A stretch of 64,000 nt of DNA, taken from positions 1-64,000 of the forward strand of contig JADCJL010000181.1 in NCBI GenBank assembly GCA_020247055.1, read 5' to 3'. Shown here in pieces: positions 42,861 to 51,533 of this stretch. The position numbers and the translations under genes were made by a program. Origin of the DNA: Acidobacteriaceae bacterium. GTDB taxonomy: Bacteria; Acidobacteriota; Terriglobia; Bryobacterales; Bryobacteraceae. Under the pieces are notes generated by a model. That model was not told the DNA's origin, did no database searches, and worked only from the letters and a program-made list of their open reading frames with translations. Positions within the stretch are counted from its first letter, which is position 1. The number at the start of each line of letters is the position of its first letter.

Positions 42861-44476
42861 GCGTAGAAGAGTGTCAGCAGGCCGATGAGGGTGGCGAGGA
42901 AGACGCTGTGACGGAGGGTGAAGCGGAAGAGTTTGGCTTCGTCGGCGGCCTTCATGCCAGTGGCGGCGGCGGCGACGGCGATGCTCTGGAGGCTGATCAT
43001 TTTGCCCATGACGCCGCCGCTCGAGTTCGATGAGGCCATCAGGACGGGGTCGAGGCCGAGGCTGTTGGCGGTGACCACCTGGAGGTTGCCGAACAGGGCG
43101 TTGGCGGAGGTGTCCGAGCCGGTGAGGAAGACGCCGAGCCAGCCGAGCATGGCGCTGAAGAAGGGGAAGGTGGAGCCGGTGGAGGCGAAGGCGAGACCGA
43201 GCGTGGCCGTGGCGCCGGAGTAGTTCATGAGGAAGGCGAGGCCGAGGACGCTGGCGATGGTGAGCAGGGAGAGGGCCAGTTGGCGCGTCGTGGTGGCCAG
43301 CATGCCGCCGAACTGTTTCGGGGTGACGCCAAGACAGAGCGAGGCGACGAGGGCGGCGAACAGGCAGGCCGTGCCGGAGGCGGAGAGCCAGCTGAAGGCG
43401 TAGACGGCGGCGTAGGGGGCGGGCTTGGGCACCGTGGGGGCGACGCGCTCGACGAGATTGTGCAGGCCGGGCCATTGCACGTTGATGGTGTAGGAGTTCA
43501 GGTAGGCCTTGATGTCTTTTTCGCCCCAGATGAGGACGAAGACGATGAGGAGCAGGTAGGGCAGCCAGGCGCGGAAGAGCTGCTTGCCGGTGTGGTGTTT
43601 CTTCTCAGGGGCGGCGGCGACTTCGCCTTCGAGTTGGAAGGTGTCGGAGGGCTTCCAAACCTTGAAGAGGACGACCAGGGAGCCGATGGCGGCGAGGGAG
43701 CTGGCGATATCGACCAGTTCGGCGCCGAGGTAGTTCGAGACGAGGAACTGCAGGCCGGCAAAGGCGCCGCCGCACAGGAGGGCGGCCGGGAGCACGCCGC
43801 GGAGACCGCGCCAGCCGCCCATGACGAGAATGAGATACGAGGGGACAAAGAAGGAGAGCGGGGCGCAGAGGCGGCCGACCTGGGCGCTGAGAGCGCCAAC
43901 GGGGAGGCCGGTGGTGAGGGCGAGCGTGGTGACCGGGATGCCGATGGAGCCGAAGGCGACCGGGGCGGTGTTGGCGAGCAGGCAGATGCCGGCGGCATAG
44001 AAGGGGGAGAAGCCGAGGCCGGTGAGCATGGCGGCGGCGACGGCGACGGGACTGCCGAAGCCGGCCGCGCCTTCGATGAAGGCGCCGAAGGCAAAGGCGA
44101 TGAGCAGGGCCTGCAGGCGGCGGTCCGGGGTGAGGTTGCCGACGGAGTCCTTGACGACTTCGAAGTTGCCGGTTTCGAGCGTGATGCGGTAGAGGAGGAT
44201 GGCGGAGAAGACGATCCAGCCGATGGGGAGGAGGCCGAAGGCGGCGCCGTAGGTGACCGCGCCGACGACGGCCGAGGCGGGCATGCCGTAGACAAAGAGC
44301 GCGACCGCCATGGCGGTGGCAAGGCCCGTGAGACCCGCCATCCAGGCGGGTTTGCGCAGGACCCCGAGCATGAGGAGAAGCGTGAAGATGGGGAGGCCCG
44401 CGACGAGCGCGGAGGCGGCGAGGCTATCGCCGAGCGGGATATAGTTCTGTTGCCACATGCGGAGGACCTCAGACAT
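42848..44476 (-). CDS. L-lactate permease family (LctP)
   Basis: The 542-residue carrier begins with MWQQNYIPLGDSLAASALVA, the typical LctP start, and has about 12-14 membrane helices. Diagnostic stretches include GAFIEGAAGFGSPVAVAAA, NTAPVAFGSIGIPV and GVFLTGSDTSANALFGNLQ. It imports L-lactate, D-lactate or glycolate with protons. No lactate dehydrogenase genes are adjacent. The ATG at 44476 was chosen; the longer frame to 44908 covers the divergent gene. The 3' end overlaps the PilZ gene by 13 bp. Confidence 0.95.
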   Translation of the reverse strand: MSEVLRMWQQNYIPLGDSLAASALVAGLPIFTLLLMLGVLRKPAWMAGLTGLATAMAVALFVYGMPASAVVGAVTYGAAFGLLPIGWIVFSAILLYRITLETGNFEVVKDSVGNLTPDRRLQALLIAFAFGAFIEGAAGFGSPVAVAAAMLTGLGFSPFYAAGICLLANTAPVAFGSIGIPVTTLALTTGLPVGALSAQVGRLCAPLSFFVPSYLILVMGGWRGLRGVLPAALLCGGAFAGLQFLVSNYLGAELVDIASSLAAIGSLVVLFKVWKPSDTFQLEGEVAAAPEKKHHTGKQLFRAWLPYLLLIVFVLIWGEKDIKAYLNSYTINVQWPGLHNLVERVAPTVPKPAPYAAVYAFSWLSASGTACLFAALVASLCLGVTPKQFGGMLATTTRQLALSLLTIASVLGLAFLMNYSGATATLGLAFASTGSTFPFFSAMLGWLGVFLTGSDTSANALFGNLQVVTANSLGLDPVLMASSNSSGGVMGKMISLQSIAVAAAATGMKAADEAKLFRFTLRHSVFLATLIGLLTLFYAYAG

Positions 44477-44572
44477 TGTACGCGGATCGCTTACTGAATG
44501 GGGTACCGCATGGGACGACGGGCGCAAGGCGGCAGATTCGCGCGATGCTAGGGGATTGCGAGGATAACGAAT

Positions 44573-45355
44573 TTGGTATTCACAACGGAGAGTTTGCAGG
44601 ACGCGCACCGCCGGAAGTGGGGCGGCAGCAGCGAGGAGGTGGCGGTGTACCGGGCGCCGGGACGGGTGGTGCTGCGGGGAGGGGCGGCGATGGCCGCGCT
44701 GGACGTGGCTTGCTACGTGACGCGCAGCCGGAACGCGAGCGGGGAGTTGCGGGTAATTTCCGAGAACCTGAGCGAGGAACGGCGCTGGCCGTTGTCGGCG
44801 CTGCCGGTGGTGCAGCCGATGGGGGATTGGAGCGATCTGGTGGTGGGCGCGGCGAAGGAGCTGTTCCGGGCCGGGTATGGGGTGGAGCCGGCGAATCTGC
44901 GGGTGCATTCCGGGGTGCCGGTGGGAGCGGGGCTGGGGGCGGGGGTGGCGCTGACGGTGGCGGTGGCGCGGGCGCTGCTGGATGGCCGGGCGGTGGAGGA
45001 GGCCGAGTTGGTCCGGGTCTGCCGGCGGGCGGGGAGCCGGTTTGCGGGTCAGCCGTGGGCGGAGTTGGACCCGTTGGCGACGGTGCGGGGCGGTTTGGTG
45101 GGGGAGTGGCCGGGGGAGGGGGCGGTTTTGGTGGTGGTGGGCGAGAAGGTGGAGGGGATTGCGGAGATGGCGCGCGAGACGGCCGGGACGCAGGAGGCTT
45201 GGCAGGCCGGAAGCGGGTGCGTGGTGGTAGTGACGGACGCGGCGCGGGCGCAGGGGGTGGAGGAGGAGATCCGGGAGCGCTGCCGGTTGGCGGGCGGGGT
45301 GGAGCCACGGGTGTATCGAGGCCCGGCGGCGGGCGGGGCGGGTCGGCAGGGGTAG
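44573..45355 (+). CDS. Degenerate GHMP/galactokinase-like protein
   Basis: The 260-residue protein resembles the N-terminal two thirds of galactokinase: RAPGRVVLRGG aligns with RAPGRVNLIGEH, VPVGAGLGAGVALTVA with the phosphate loop VPxGSGLSSSAA, and ELDPLATVRGG with the MDQ region. The essential GEHxDY and the loop serines are missing, and so is the C-terminal GGAGWGG motif. It is therefore unlikely to be an active kinase; a sugar-binding regulator is possible. The TTG start has AGGA upstream. It is divergent from the lactate permease. Confidence 0.68.
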   Translation: MVFTTESLQDAHRRKWGGSSEEVAVYRAPGRVVLRGGAAMAALDVACYVTRSRNASGELRVISENLSEERRWPLSALPVVQPMGDWSDLVVGAAKELFRAGYGVEPANLRVHSGVPVGAGLGAGVALTVAVARALLDGRAVEEAELVRVCRRAGSRFAGQPWAELDPLATVRGGLVGEWPGEGAVLVVVGEKVEGIAEMARETAGTQEAWQAGSGCVVVVTDAARAQGVEEEIRERCRLAGGVEPRVYRGPAAGGAGRQG

Positions 45356-45423
45356 GGAGATTTCGCACGATAATGGAAACGGCGGCGGTTTTTGCGGTAT
45401 CGAATGATTCAGGAGAGTGACTT

Positions 45424-47079
45424 ATGCGGCAAGGCTGGTTGTGGTTGGCCCTGGCTACGGCGTTGGCGGCGCAGGTTCCGGATCCGGATGTGCCGTTAAC
45501 CACCTTCAAAGTAAACGTAGTTGCCAAGACGGCCAAGGCGGTGAACTACCGGCACCGCAGCGGAGCGACGAAGATCGACTTTGCCGGGACGGCGGCGCTG
45601 GCGGAGGCCAAGGGCCAGGCGAAGGTGGAATCGAAGCAGGGTTACATCGAAATTGAGGTGGAGTTTACCAACTTGGCGCCGGCGACCAAGTTCGGGCCGG
45701 AGTATCTGACGTACGTGCTGTGGGCGATTACGCCCGAGGGGCGGGCGACGAACCTGGGCGAGGTGCTGCTGAACGGGACGCGCAGTAAGTTGAACGTGAC
45801 GAGCGAGCACCAGGCGTTCGGGTTGATTGTGACGGCGGAGCCCTATTTCTCGGTGACGCAGCCGAGCGACGTGGTGGTGCTCGAGAACGTGATCCGGCCG
45901 GACACGGTGGGCAAAGTCGACCTGATCGACGCCAAGTTTGAGCTGCTGCAGCGGGGCAACTACGCCAACATGATTCCGCAAAAGATGGTGGTGGATCCGA
46001 AGGTGCCGCTCGAGTTATACGAGGCGCGGCAAGCCGTGCAGATTGCGCGGGCGGTGGGGGCGCCGAAGTACGCGAGCGATACGTTCCGGAAATCGACCGA
46101 TCTGCTCGCGCAGGCCGAGGGATATCTGACGCGGAAGGCGGGGATGAAGCCGGTGGCGATGATCTCGCGCGAGGCGGTGCAGACGGCCGAGGACGCCCGT
46201 GTGATCACCCTGAAGCGGCGTGAGGAGGAGGCGCTGATGAACGAACGGGCCGCCGCCGCCGAGCGGGAGGCCAAGGCGCAGGCCGAGGCGGCCGCCGAGG
46301 CCGAACGGGCGCGGCTGGCGAGCGAACGGGCGAAGCTTGAGGCGGAGAACGCGCGGATTGAAGCCGAGCGGCGCCGGCAGGCGGAGTTGGACCGGCAGGC
46401 GGCGGAGAAGGCCAAGGCCGAGGCGGAAGCAGCGGCGGCCGAGGCGCGGAAGCTGAAGGCGGAGGCAGAGGCGGCCCGCGCGGAGGCCGAGAAGGCGCGG
46501 GCCGAGGCCGAAGCGGCGCGGAAGGCAGCGCTCGAGCAGCAGCAGGCGGCGCTTGCCGACCTCGAGCGCGCCAAGGCCGCCACGGCGGAAGCAGAAAAGG
46601 GGCGTCTGCGCGCGGAAGAGGAAAAAGCCGCGCTGCGGCAGCAGCTGCTCGATCAGTTCAACCTGATACTCGAGACGCGCGATTCGGCGCGCGGGTTGAT
46701 TGTGAACCTGTCCGATGTGCTGTTCGATTTCGGCAAGTTCACGCTGCGGCCGCCAACCCGGGAGAAGCTCGCCAAGATCTCCGGGATTGTGCTGGCGCAC
46801 CCGGGGCTGAAGCTCGAAGTGGAGGGGCACACCGACGACATCGGCAGCGAGGAGTTTAACCAGAAGCTCTCCGAACAGCGGGCCGATACGGTGCGGGGCT
46901 ACCTGATCGAGCAGGGTTTGAACGGCGACCTGATCACGGCCATGGGGTTTGGCAAGACCATGCCGGCCGTACCCAACACGAGCGGCGCCAACCGGCAGAA
47001 GAACCGGCGCGTGGAGATGGTGGTGAGCGGCGAGATTATCGGGACGAAGCTGACCGGCAAGGCGCCGGCCAGCAACTGA
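45424..47079 (+). CDS. OmpA-family protein with long coiled coil
   Basis: The 551-residue protein has a signal peptide (1-16) and an N-terminal beta-rich domain (about 30-190). A highly regular Ala/Glu/Lys/Arg coiled coil follows (about 265-405, with many AEAERAR/AEAEAAR units). An OmpA C-terminal peptidoglycan-binding domain closes it (FDFGKFTLRPPTREKLAKI, EGHTDDIGSEEFNQKLSEQRA, RRVEMVV). It would span the periplasm from an N-terminal module to the cell wall. The ATG is preceded by AGGAGAG. Only 2 bp separate its stop from that of the convergent GH88 gene. Confidence 0.92.
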   Translation: MRQGWLWLALATALAAQVPDPDVPLTTFKVNVVAKTAKAVNYRHRSGATKIDFAGTAALAEAKGQAKVESKQGYIEIEVEFTNLAPATKFGPEYLTYVLWAITPEGRATNLGEVLLNGTRSKLNVTSEHQAFGLIVTAEPYFSVTQPSDVVVLENVIRPDTVGKVDLIDAKFELLQRGNYANMIPQKMVVDPKVPLELYEARQAVQIARAVGAPKYASDTFRKSTDLLAQAEGYLTRKAGMKPVAMISREAVQTAEDARVITLKRREEEALMNERAAAAEREAKAQAEAAAEAERARLASERAKLEAENARIEAERRRQAELDRQAAEKAKAEAEAAAAEARKLKAEAEAARAEAEKARAEAEAARKAALEQQQAALADLERAKAATAEAEKGRLRAEEEKAALRQQLLDQFNLILETRDSARGLIVNLSDVLFDFGKFTLRPPTREKLAKISGIVLAHPGLKLEVEGHTDDIGSEEFNQKLSEQRADTVRGYLIEQGLNGDLITAMGFGKTMPAVPNTSGANRQKNRRVEMVVSGEIIGTKLTGKAPASN

Positions 47080-47081
47080 AC

Positions 47082-48224
47082 CTACAGGTGGCGGAGGGCG
47101 TGTTCGAGCGCCTCGACGAAGAAATGGTCGCCCCAGATGACGCTTTCGTTCACGCCCAGTCCTTTGTGGATGTGATAGACGCCGCCTTTGAGGACGCCCT
47201 CCCAGCCCTCGTCTTTGTCGGCGAGATGCTTGTCCGATAGGGTACGGAGGATGCGGAGGCCGGTGTTCCAGTAGAAGTGGCCTTTGACGGGGTCCTGCAG
47301 CAGACGAGAGAGCCGGAGCAGGCCGGAGGCGGCGATGGCGGCGGCGGAGGTGTCGAACTGTTTGCGGCTTTCGGCCGGGGCGTTGAAGTCCCAGGGAGCG
47401 ACGCCGTCGGCCGGGGAGTGGGTGATGTAGTAGTCGGCGCAGCTTTCGGCGGTTTCAAGAAAGTGCGGATCGCGGCTGTACTCGTAGCAGGTGCCGAAGC
47501 CGTAAAGGGCCCAGGCGAGGCCGCGGGACCAGCAGGAGTCGGCGCGGTAGCCCTGGTGGGTGGCTTGGCGGAGGAACTCGCCGGTACTGATATCGAACAG
47601 GCCTTCGTGGGCGGTAGAGCCATCGCCGCGGACGAGGACGCGGCGCGTGGTGAGGGCGTGGCGGAGGGCGACCTCGCGCAGGTGCTTTTCGCCGGTAGCG
47701 CGGGCGGCGTAGAAGATAATGCCGACGTTCATCATGATGTCGATGAACAGCGAATCTTCGCTCACGAACGAGCGCAGGTATTGGCCTTTGTCCTGAAAGC
47801 GCATCGCCAGCGTTTTGCCGGCCTCGATGAGGACGGCTTCCTGGTCGGGGTGGCGGTCGACCTGGAACCAGCGGTAGTAGGTGGACAGAAAGAGGAAGCC
47901 GTGGTCGTGGACTTCGCGGTCGGTTTTGCGGGGTTCGAGGGGCTTTGAGTAGCGGATGGCCTGCTGTTTCCAAAAGTCGGCATCCGTTCCTTTTCGCTCG
48001 GCTTCGTAACGCCGGAAGACCCACATCATGCCCGGCAGAAATCCGTCGCACCAATGGGTCCAAGCGGCGCCTTCGTGCTTCCACCTCCCGTTGCGGGTGT
48101 ACATCGGAGAGAAACCGGGCGATTTCTCGATCAGCTTCCGAACCTGTTTCTGGCCGAAGCGGAGGGCGCCTTCAAACAGGGCTTTGTCAGTCTCAAGTTG
48201 AAATTGAATCACGCGTATGTCCAA
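47082..48224 (-). CDS. GH88-family unsaturated glucuronyl hydrolase
   Basis: The protein (380 aa) is an (alpha/alpha)6 barrel. Motifs include WTHWCDGFLPGMMW, DHGFLFLSTYYRW, YRADSCWSRGLAWALYG and the C-terminal ESVIWGDHFFVEAL, as in unsaturated glucuronyl and rhamnogalacturonyl hydrolases (GH88/GH105). It would cleave the unsaturated uronic acid left by polysaccharide lyases. There is no signal peptide, so it is cytoplasmic. The start is uncertain: TTG at 48224 or GTG at 48212. It abuts the next minus-strand gene by 2 bp. Confidence 0.9.
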   Translation of the reverse strand: MDIRVIQFQLETDKALFEGALRFGQKQVRKLIEKSPGFSPMYTRNGRWKHEGAAWTHWCDGFLPGMMWVFRRYEAERKGTDADFWKQQAIRYSKPLEPRKTDREVHDHGFLFLSTYYRWFQVDRHPDQEAVLIEAGKTLAMRFQDKGQYLRSFVSEDSLFIDIMMNVGIIFYAARATGEKHLREVALRHALTTRRVLVRGDGSTAHEGLFDISTGEFLRQATHQGYRADSCWSRGLAWALYGFGTCYEYSRDPHFLETAESCADYYITHSPADGVAPWDFNAPAESRKQFDTSAAAIAASGLLRLSRLLQDPVKGHFYWNTGLRILRTLSDKHLADKDEGWEGVLKGGVYHIHKGLGVNESVIWGDHFFVEALEHALRHL

Positions 48225-48226
48225 TT

Positions 48227-49441
48227 TCAGGGTATCACCCGGAGTTGCAGCAGGAGTCCCTTGAGCAGGCGGGGCGGGGTGCTTTTGACGTAGATCATCG
48301 CGGGGCGCTGGGGCGAAGCCGGGAGCAGGGCATAAAAGCTGGTGCGGAGGGAGACGGAACCGCCTTCGACCACTTCGGCTTTGAGGGGTACAATCTGGCC
48401 GTCCTGCTCGATTTCGATGGGTTGGATACCGATGCCCATGGTGTAGCCGCGGAAGGCGCGGCGGTCGATGCCGGCGACGCGGGCGCGGAGGCGGGCGCCC
48501 TTGGGGATGAGGGTCGTTTTGCGATGGCGGGCGTCGCGGTGGACGGTGAGCAGGAGGGGGTCGCCGGTGACGACCTTTTCGATCAGGATGTTTTCATCGA
48601 GGGAGGCTTCGATGAGGAGGTCGGCGGGCAGTTCGGTGGCCAGGCGGGGGACGGTGGGGGAGGGGGCGGGCGCTGCGACGGAGGGTTCGGGGTCGTCAAA
48701 GCGGACGATCGAATCGCCCGAGTACTGGCGGCAGGCGGAGAAGGTGACTTTATTGCGGCTTTCGGCGCCATCGAGGCCGACCATGGTCATCTCCGAGGAG
48801 ACGGGCAGCAGGTAGGCGGCGTCGCCAATCGGCTGACGCCGGTAGTGCATGAAATCGCTGGCGCGCTGGAGTTTCAACTGAGGCGGCAGATCGTCGGCGA
48901 TGACGGCAAGGTCGATGAGGTCGAGCGTGGCGGCATCGACAAGCACCTGGCCGTGGTAGGGCACAACGGCCGTGACATCACCGACGCGAATCTGGTAGCC
49001 GCTGAACTGCACGGGGACATCGTAGGTGAAGCGGGCCACTTCCCTGCCCTCGCGCTGCTCGCGGCCCTGATAGGTGAACCGGACAGCGTTACCGCCGAAG
49101 ACCGATTTGGCGTGGAGCGCGAAGTTGCCGTTGCCGATGGCGCCGCCGGGGGCGAGTTCGCGCAGGTCGCGCTCCTTAAACTGCCGTTCCCCGGGCCAGG
49201 AGAAGAGCTCTTTCCCGTCGACGACGGCGACTTCAAGGCGGAGGGCGTCGACGAGCGTGGCCCGGCGGGATTTGGGGGCGCGGACGGAGCGCTCGATGGT
49301 TTCGAGGCAAGTGTAGTTGGGGATACGCCGGAGCGTTTCCACCATGTGGTACCGGGTGCGGCCGAGGAGGATGGTTTCCGGCGCCAGTGGCTGGGCCAGG
49401 CCGAGAGCGGCGACAAAGAGCGCAACGACCGAGCGACCCAT
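48227..49441 (-). CDS. Secreted protein of an acidobacterial PNYTCLETIER family
   Basis: The protein (404 aa) has a signal peptide (MGRSVVALFVAALGLAQPLA), then RRIPNYTCLETIERS, a motif I associate with secreted acidobacterial proteins. A beta-rich domain follows (VRFTYQG...VARFTYDVPVQFSGYQIRV, DLIDLAVIADDLP) and then a C-terminal beta-barrel-like segment (LIPKGARLRARVAGIDRR, RPAMIYVKSTPPRLLKG). Function is unknown; the C-terminal part resembles a conjugation-type TrbI/VirB10 fold only weakly. The ATG at 49441 was chosen because the signal peptide starts there and TACAAT lies 6 nt upstream. Confidence 0.75.
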   Translation of the reverse strand: MGRSVVALFVAALGLAQPLAPETILLGRTRYHMVETLRRIPNYTCLETIERSVRAPKSRRATLVDALRLEVAVVDGKELFSWPGERQFKERDLRELAPGGAIGNGNFALHAKSVFGGNAVRFTYQGREQREGREVARFTYDVPVQFSGYQIRVGDVTAVVPYHGQVLVDAATLDLIDLAVIADDLPPQLKLQRASDFMHYRRQPIGDAAYLLPVSSEMTMVGLDGAESRNKVTFSACRQYSGDSIVRFDDPEPSVAAPAPSPTVPRLATELPADLLIEASLDENILIEKVVTGDPLLLTVHRDARHRKTTLIPKGARLRARVAGIDRRAFRGYTMGIGIQPIEIEQDGQIVPLKAEVVEGGSVSLRTSFYALLPASPQRPAMIYVKSTPPRLLKGLLLQLRVIP

Positions 49442-49447
49442 GGCATC

Positions 49448-49453
49448 ATTGTA
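49448..49453 (-). promoter_or_regulatory. Candidate leaderless -10 box (PNYTCLETIER gene)
   Basis: On the minus strand TACAAT lies 6 nt before the ATG at 49441, without a Shine-Dalgarno. Confidence 0.45.
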
Positions 49454-49461
49454 AGCAACGC

Positions 49462-49692
49462 ATGGCATCCAAAGTCACAATTTTCAACAACGGTCCGATT
49501 CGGATTGAGGGCGATTTCACCATCGTCGACGCAGCGGGAAATGAGTTCGGCCTGGCCGGGCGCACGGCAATCGGCCTGTGCCGCTGCGGTTTGAGCGAGA
49601 ACAAGCCGTTCTGCGACGGCGCGCACGCCAAGGCTGGTTTTTCGAGCGTGTGCGAGGCGCGCGAGCTGCCGCCGCCGAAGCCGAAGGCCTAA
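49462..49692 (+). CDS. CDGSH iron-sulfur domain protein
   Basis: The 76-residue protein contains one CDGSH motif, CRCGLSENKPFCDGAH (Cys40, Cys42, Cys51, His55), which binds a 2Fe-2S cluster; the Ser of CDGSH is Ala here. The strands before it (IRIEGDFTIVDAAGNEFG) match the usual N-terminal part of bacterial single-motif proteins. A role in redox or cluster transfer in the cytoplasm is likely. It is divergent from the PNYTCLETIER gene by 20 bp, and its stop overlaps that of the convergent hpt gene. Confidence 0.95.
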   Translation: MASKVTIFNNGPIRIEGDFTIVDAAGNEFGLAGRTAIGLCRCGLSENKPFCDGAHAKAGFSSVCEARELPPPKPKA

Positions 49693-50219
49693 GCGCCTTC
49701 GCGCAGGATACAGATATCCTTCAGGCCTCGATAGTCTTCGTTGAAGTCGAGGCCATACCCGACGACAAACGCATCGGGAATCGGGAAGCCCCGGTAGGCA
49801 ACGGGCACGGCGAACTCGCGCCGTTCTTCCTTATCGAGAAGAGCCGCAATCTGCACCGATTGCGGCTTTTCGTGTTGGAGGAGATGGACGAGGGCGTTCA
49901 GGGTGCGGCCGGTGTCGACGATGTCTTCGACAATCAGCAGATGGGCCCCGGTGATGTTCATGCCGAGTTTTTTGGTAACGGCAACCTCACCCGAAGAGAC
50001 CGTGCCGCTGCCGTAGCTGGCCATGCCCATGAAGTCGATTTTGACGGGGCGGTCAATGGCGCGGACGAGGTCGGCGAGGAACAGAAACGAGCCTTTGAGG
50101 ATGCCGAGGAGGATGAGTTCGCCGTCCGGGTAGTCGCGGGTGATGGCGGCGCCGAGTTCGCGGATGCGGACCTGAATCCGGGCTTCTGAAATGAGGACCG
50201 AGGTCTGGGGGTTTTTCAT
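49689..50219 (-). CDS. hpt: Hypoxanthine phosphoribosyltransferase
   Basis: The 176-residue type I PRTase has the PRPP-binding loop VEDIVDTGRT, the early GILKGS loop and the flexible loop with MASYGSGTVSSG. The C-terminal LDFNEDYRGLKDICIL is typical of Hpt. It salvages hypoxanthine and guanine with PRPP. The stop codons of this gene and of the convergent CDGSH gene overlap by 4 bp. Upstream on the same strand, 1 bp away, lies a secreted hypothetical protein gene. Confidence 0.97.
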   Translation of the reverse strand: MKNPQTSVLISEARIQVRIRELGAAITRDYPDGELILLGILKGSFLFLADLVRAIDRPVKIDFMGMASYGSGTVSSGEVAVTKKLGMNITGAHLLIVEDIVDTGRTLNALVHLLQHEKPQSVQIAALLDKEERREFAVPVAYRGFPIPDAFVVGYGLDFNEDYRGLKDICILREGA

Positions 50220-50220
50220 G

Positions 50221-51054
50221 CTAGTCGAAGCTGGGGAGGCGGAGGCTGGGGGGGCCGATGTGGATGTGGGGGGCGGTGGCCTGGCCGCGGATGGAGGAGC
50301 GGAAGGCGAAGTAGGGAATCATTGCTTTTTCGAGGTAGGCGGTGAGCCAGCGGCCTTCGGGGTCGTCGGGATTCAGAGCGATATCGACGCGGTCGCGATG
50401 GTCGAAGCCCAGGGTGCGGTGGAGGGCGGTCTGGCCCTTGGCGCTGACGGGGAGTTTGCGGTCGAAGTGTTTTTCGTAGGCGAGCAGGATGTTTTTGAAG
50501 TCGTTCGCGAGGGTGAACTTCATGCCGCCGGCAAAGCGGGTGACCACGGGCATGGGTCCCTGCACGGGGGCCGGTTCGGGCTGCCCGGCGGCGGCCTGTT
50601 CGACATGGATGTGCGCGATGAGTTCGTTGACGGTGCGGGCGCGCTCCTCGGCGGAGGAGAGGGTGCGCCGGGCGCGGTCGACGTTGTCTTCGTAGGGGAG
50701 CAGCGAGGAGCGGGGCGCGACGCCGGCGCTGACGAGTTTGGCGGCGCCGGCCAGGGCCTCCTGTTCGCGGGCGAGACGGCGGCGCGCGGCGGCGGTCATG
50801 GCGGCGGCCTGCTCTTCGGTCAACTCTTCGAGAGCGAGTTCGCCGTAGACGGCGGTGTCGATTGCGGCATCGTCGAGGGCCTGCGCCACGGCGGCCTCAG
50901 CCTGCTCGAGTTGCCGCGCCGAGACGGCCCCGGCGGCAAAGAGCTTGCGCAGAGTGGCCAGGCGCGCGCGGGCGCGCTCGACCGGCGGCGCTTCGGCCGC
51001 GGGCAGAAAAGTGGCGAGCGCCAACAAGATGGCCACAAGGCGCCGGAAATGCAC
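50221..51054 (-). CDS. Secreted protein, possible M15-like zinc peptidase fold
   Basis: The GTG at 51054 starts a 277-residue protein with a signal peptide (VHFRRLVAILLALATFLPAAEA). A coiled-coil region follows (about 23-155), then a C-terminal domain with LHRTLGFDHRDRVDIAL, GRWLTAYLEKAMIPYFAFR and a final PHIHIG. The spaced HRD...D and terminal HxH recall the zinc sites of M15 (VanX/DUF882) peptidases, but the full motif is not met, so the assignment is tentative. TACACT lies 9 nt before the GTG; the divergent rsfS starts 35 bp away. Confidence 0.65.
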   Translation of the reverse strand: MHFRRLVAILLALATFLPAAEAPPVERARARLATLRKLFAAGAVSARQLEQAEAAVAQALDDAAIDTAVYGELALEELTEEQAAAMTAAARRRLAREQEALAGAAKLVSAGVAPRSSLLPYEDNVDRARRTLSSAEERARTVNELIAHIHVEQAAAGQPEPAPVQGPMPVVTRFAGGMKFTLANDFKNILLAYEKHFDRKLPVSAKGQTALHRTLGFDHRDRVDIALNPDDPEGRWLTAYLEKAMIPYFAFRSSIRGQATAPHIHIGPPSLRLPSFD

Positions 51055-51063
51055 GATACTAGT

Positions 51064-51069
51064 AGTGTA
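51064..51069 (-). promoter_or_regulatory. Candidate leaderless -10 box (M15-like gene)
   Basis: On the minus strand TACACT lies 9 nt before the GTG at 51054. Confidence 0.35.
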
Positions 51070-51079
51070 CGATACCGTC

Positions 51080-51084
51080 AGGAG
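51080..51084 (+). promoter_or_regulatory. Ribosome binding site fixing the rsfS TTG start
   Basis: AGGAG stands 5 nt before the TTG at 51090; the alternative GTG at 51120 has no such site. Confidence 0.55.
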
Positions 51085-51089
51085 TTGAT

Positions 51090-51533
51090 TTGCAGGCAAA
51101 AGTAACGCGGAAACCACCCGTGAGCGTGGATGCCGAGGCTGAGGTGGCCCTGGTGCAGGAGGAAGAGTCGGCGGAGAGCCCCAGTTGGTTTCTGGCCGCA
51201 CAGGCGGCGCAGAGCAAGCAGGCCGTGGATTTGGTCGTGCTCGATTTGCGGGGCATTACGACGATGGCCGATACGTTTCTGATCTGCCATGGCCGGAACA
51301 GCCGCCAGAATCAGGCGATCGCCGACGAGATCGAGAGCGTGCTCAAGAAGGAAGCCGGGGAGCGTCCGGCCAGCATTGAAGGCTACCAGACGAGCGAGTG
51401 GATTCTGATGGACTACGGCGACTTGGTGGTGCACGTCTTCTCGGAGAAGGCGCGGGCGTATTATGACCTCGACCGGCTCTACCGGGAGGCGAAGAAGCTT
51501 GAACTGCCGGCCGATGAACAGGCGGCTCAGTAG
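51090..51533 (+). CDS. rsfS: Ribosome silencing factor
   Basis: The protein (147 aa) has the RsfS/Iojap core: KQAVDLVVLDLRGITTMADTFLICHGRNSRQNQAIADEI and SEWILMDYGDLVVHVFSEKARAYYDLDRLY. It blocks 50S joining in starved cells by binding L14. About 35 residues before the core form an acidic N-terminal extension (AEAEVALVQEEESAESPS). The TTG start is supported by AGGAG 5 nt upstream. nadD, its usual neighbour, is absent. The stop overlaps the convergent nicotinamidase gene by 7 bp. Confidence 0.96.
   Translation: MQAKVTRKPPVSVDAEAEVALVQEEESAESPSWFLAAQAAQSKQAVDLVVLDLRGITTMADTFLICHGRNSRQNQAIADEIESVLKKEAGERPASIEGYQTSEWILMDYGDLVVHVFSEKARAYYDLDRLYREAKKLELPADEQAAQ

Noticed and set aside
45424-47079. 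Tandem DNA repeat in the OmpA gene
   Set aside because: The Ala/Glu-rich segment repeats at the protein level as a coiled coil, but the DNA units vary too much for a recent tandem array.
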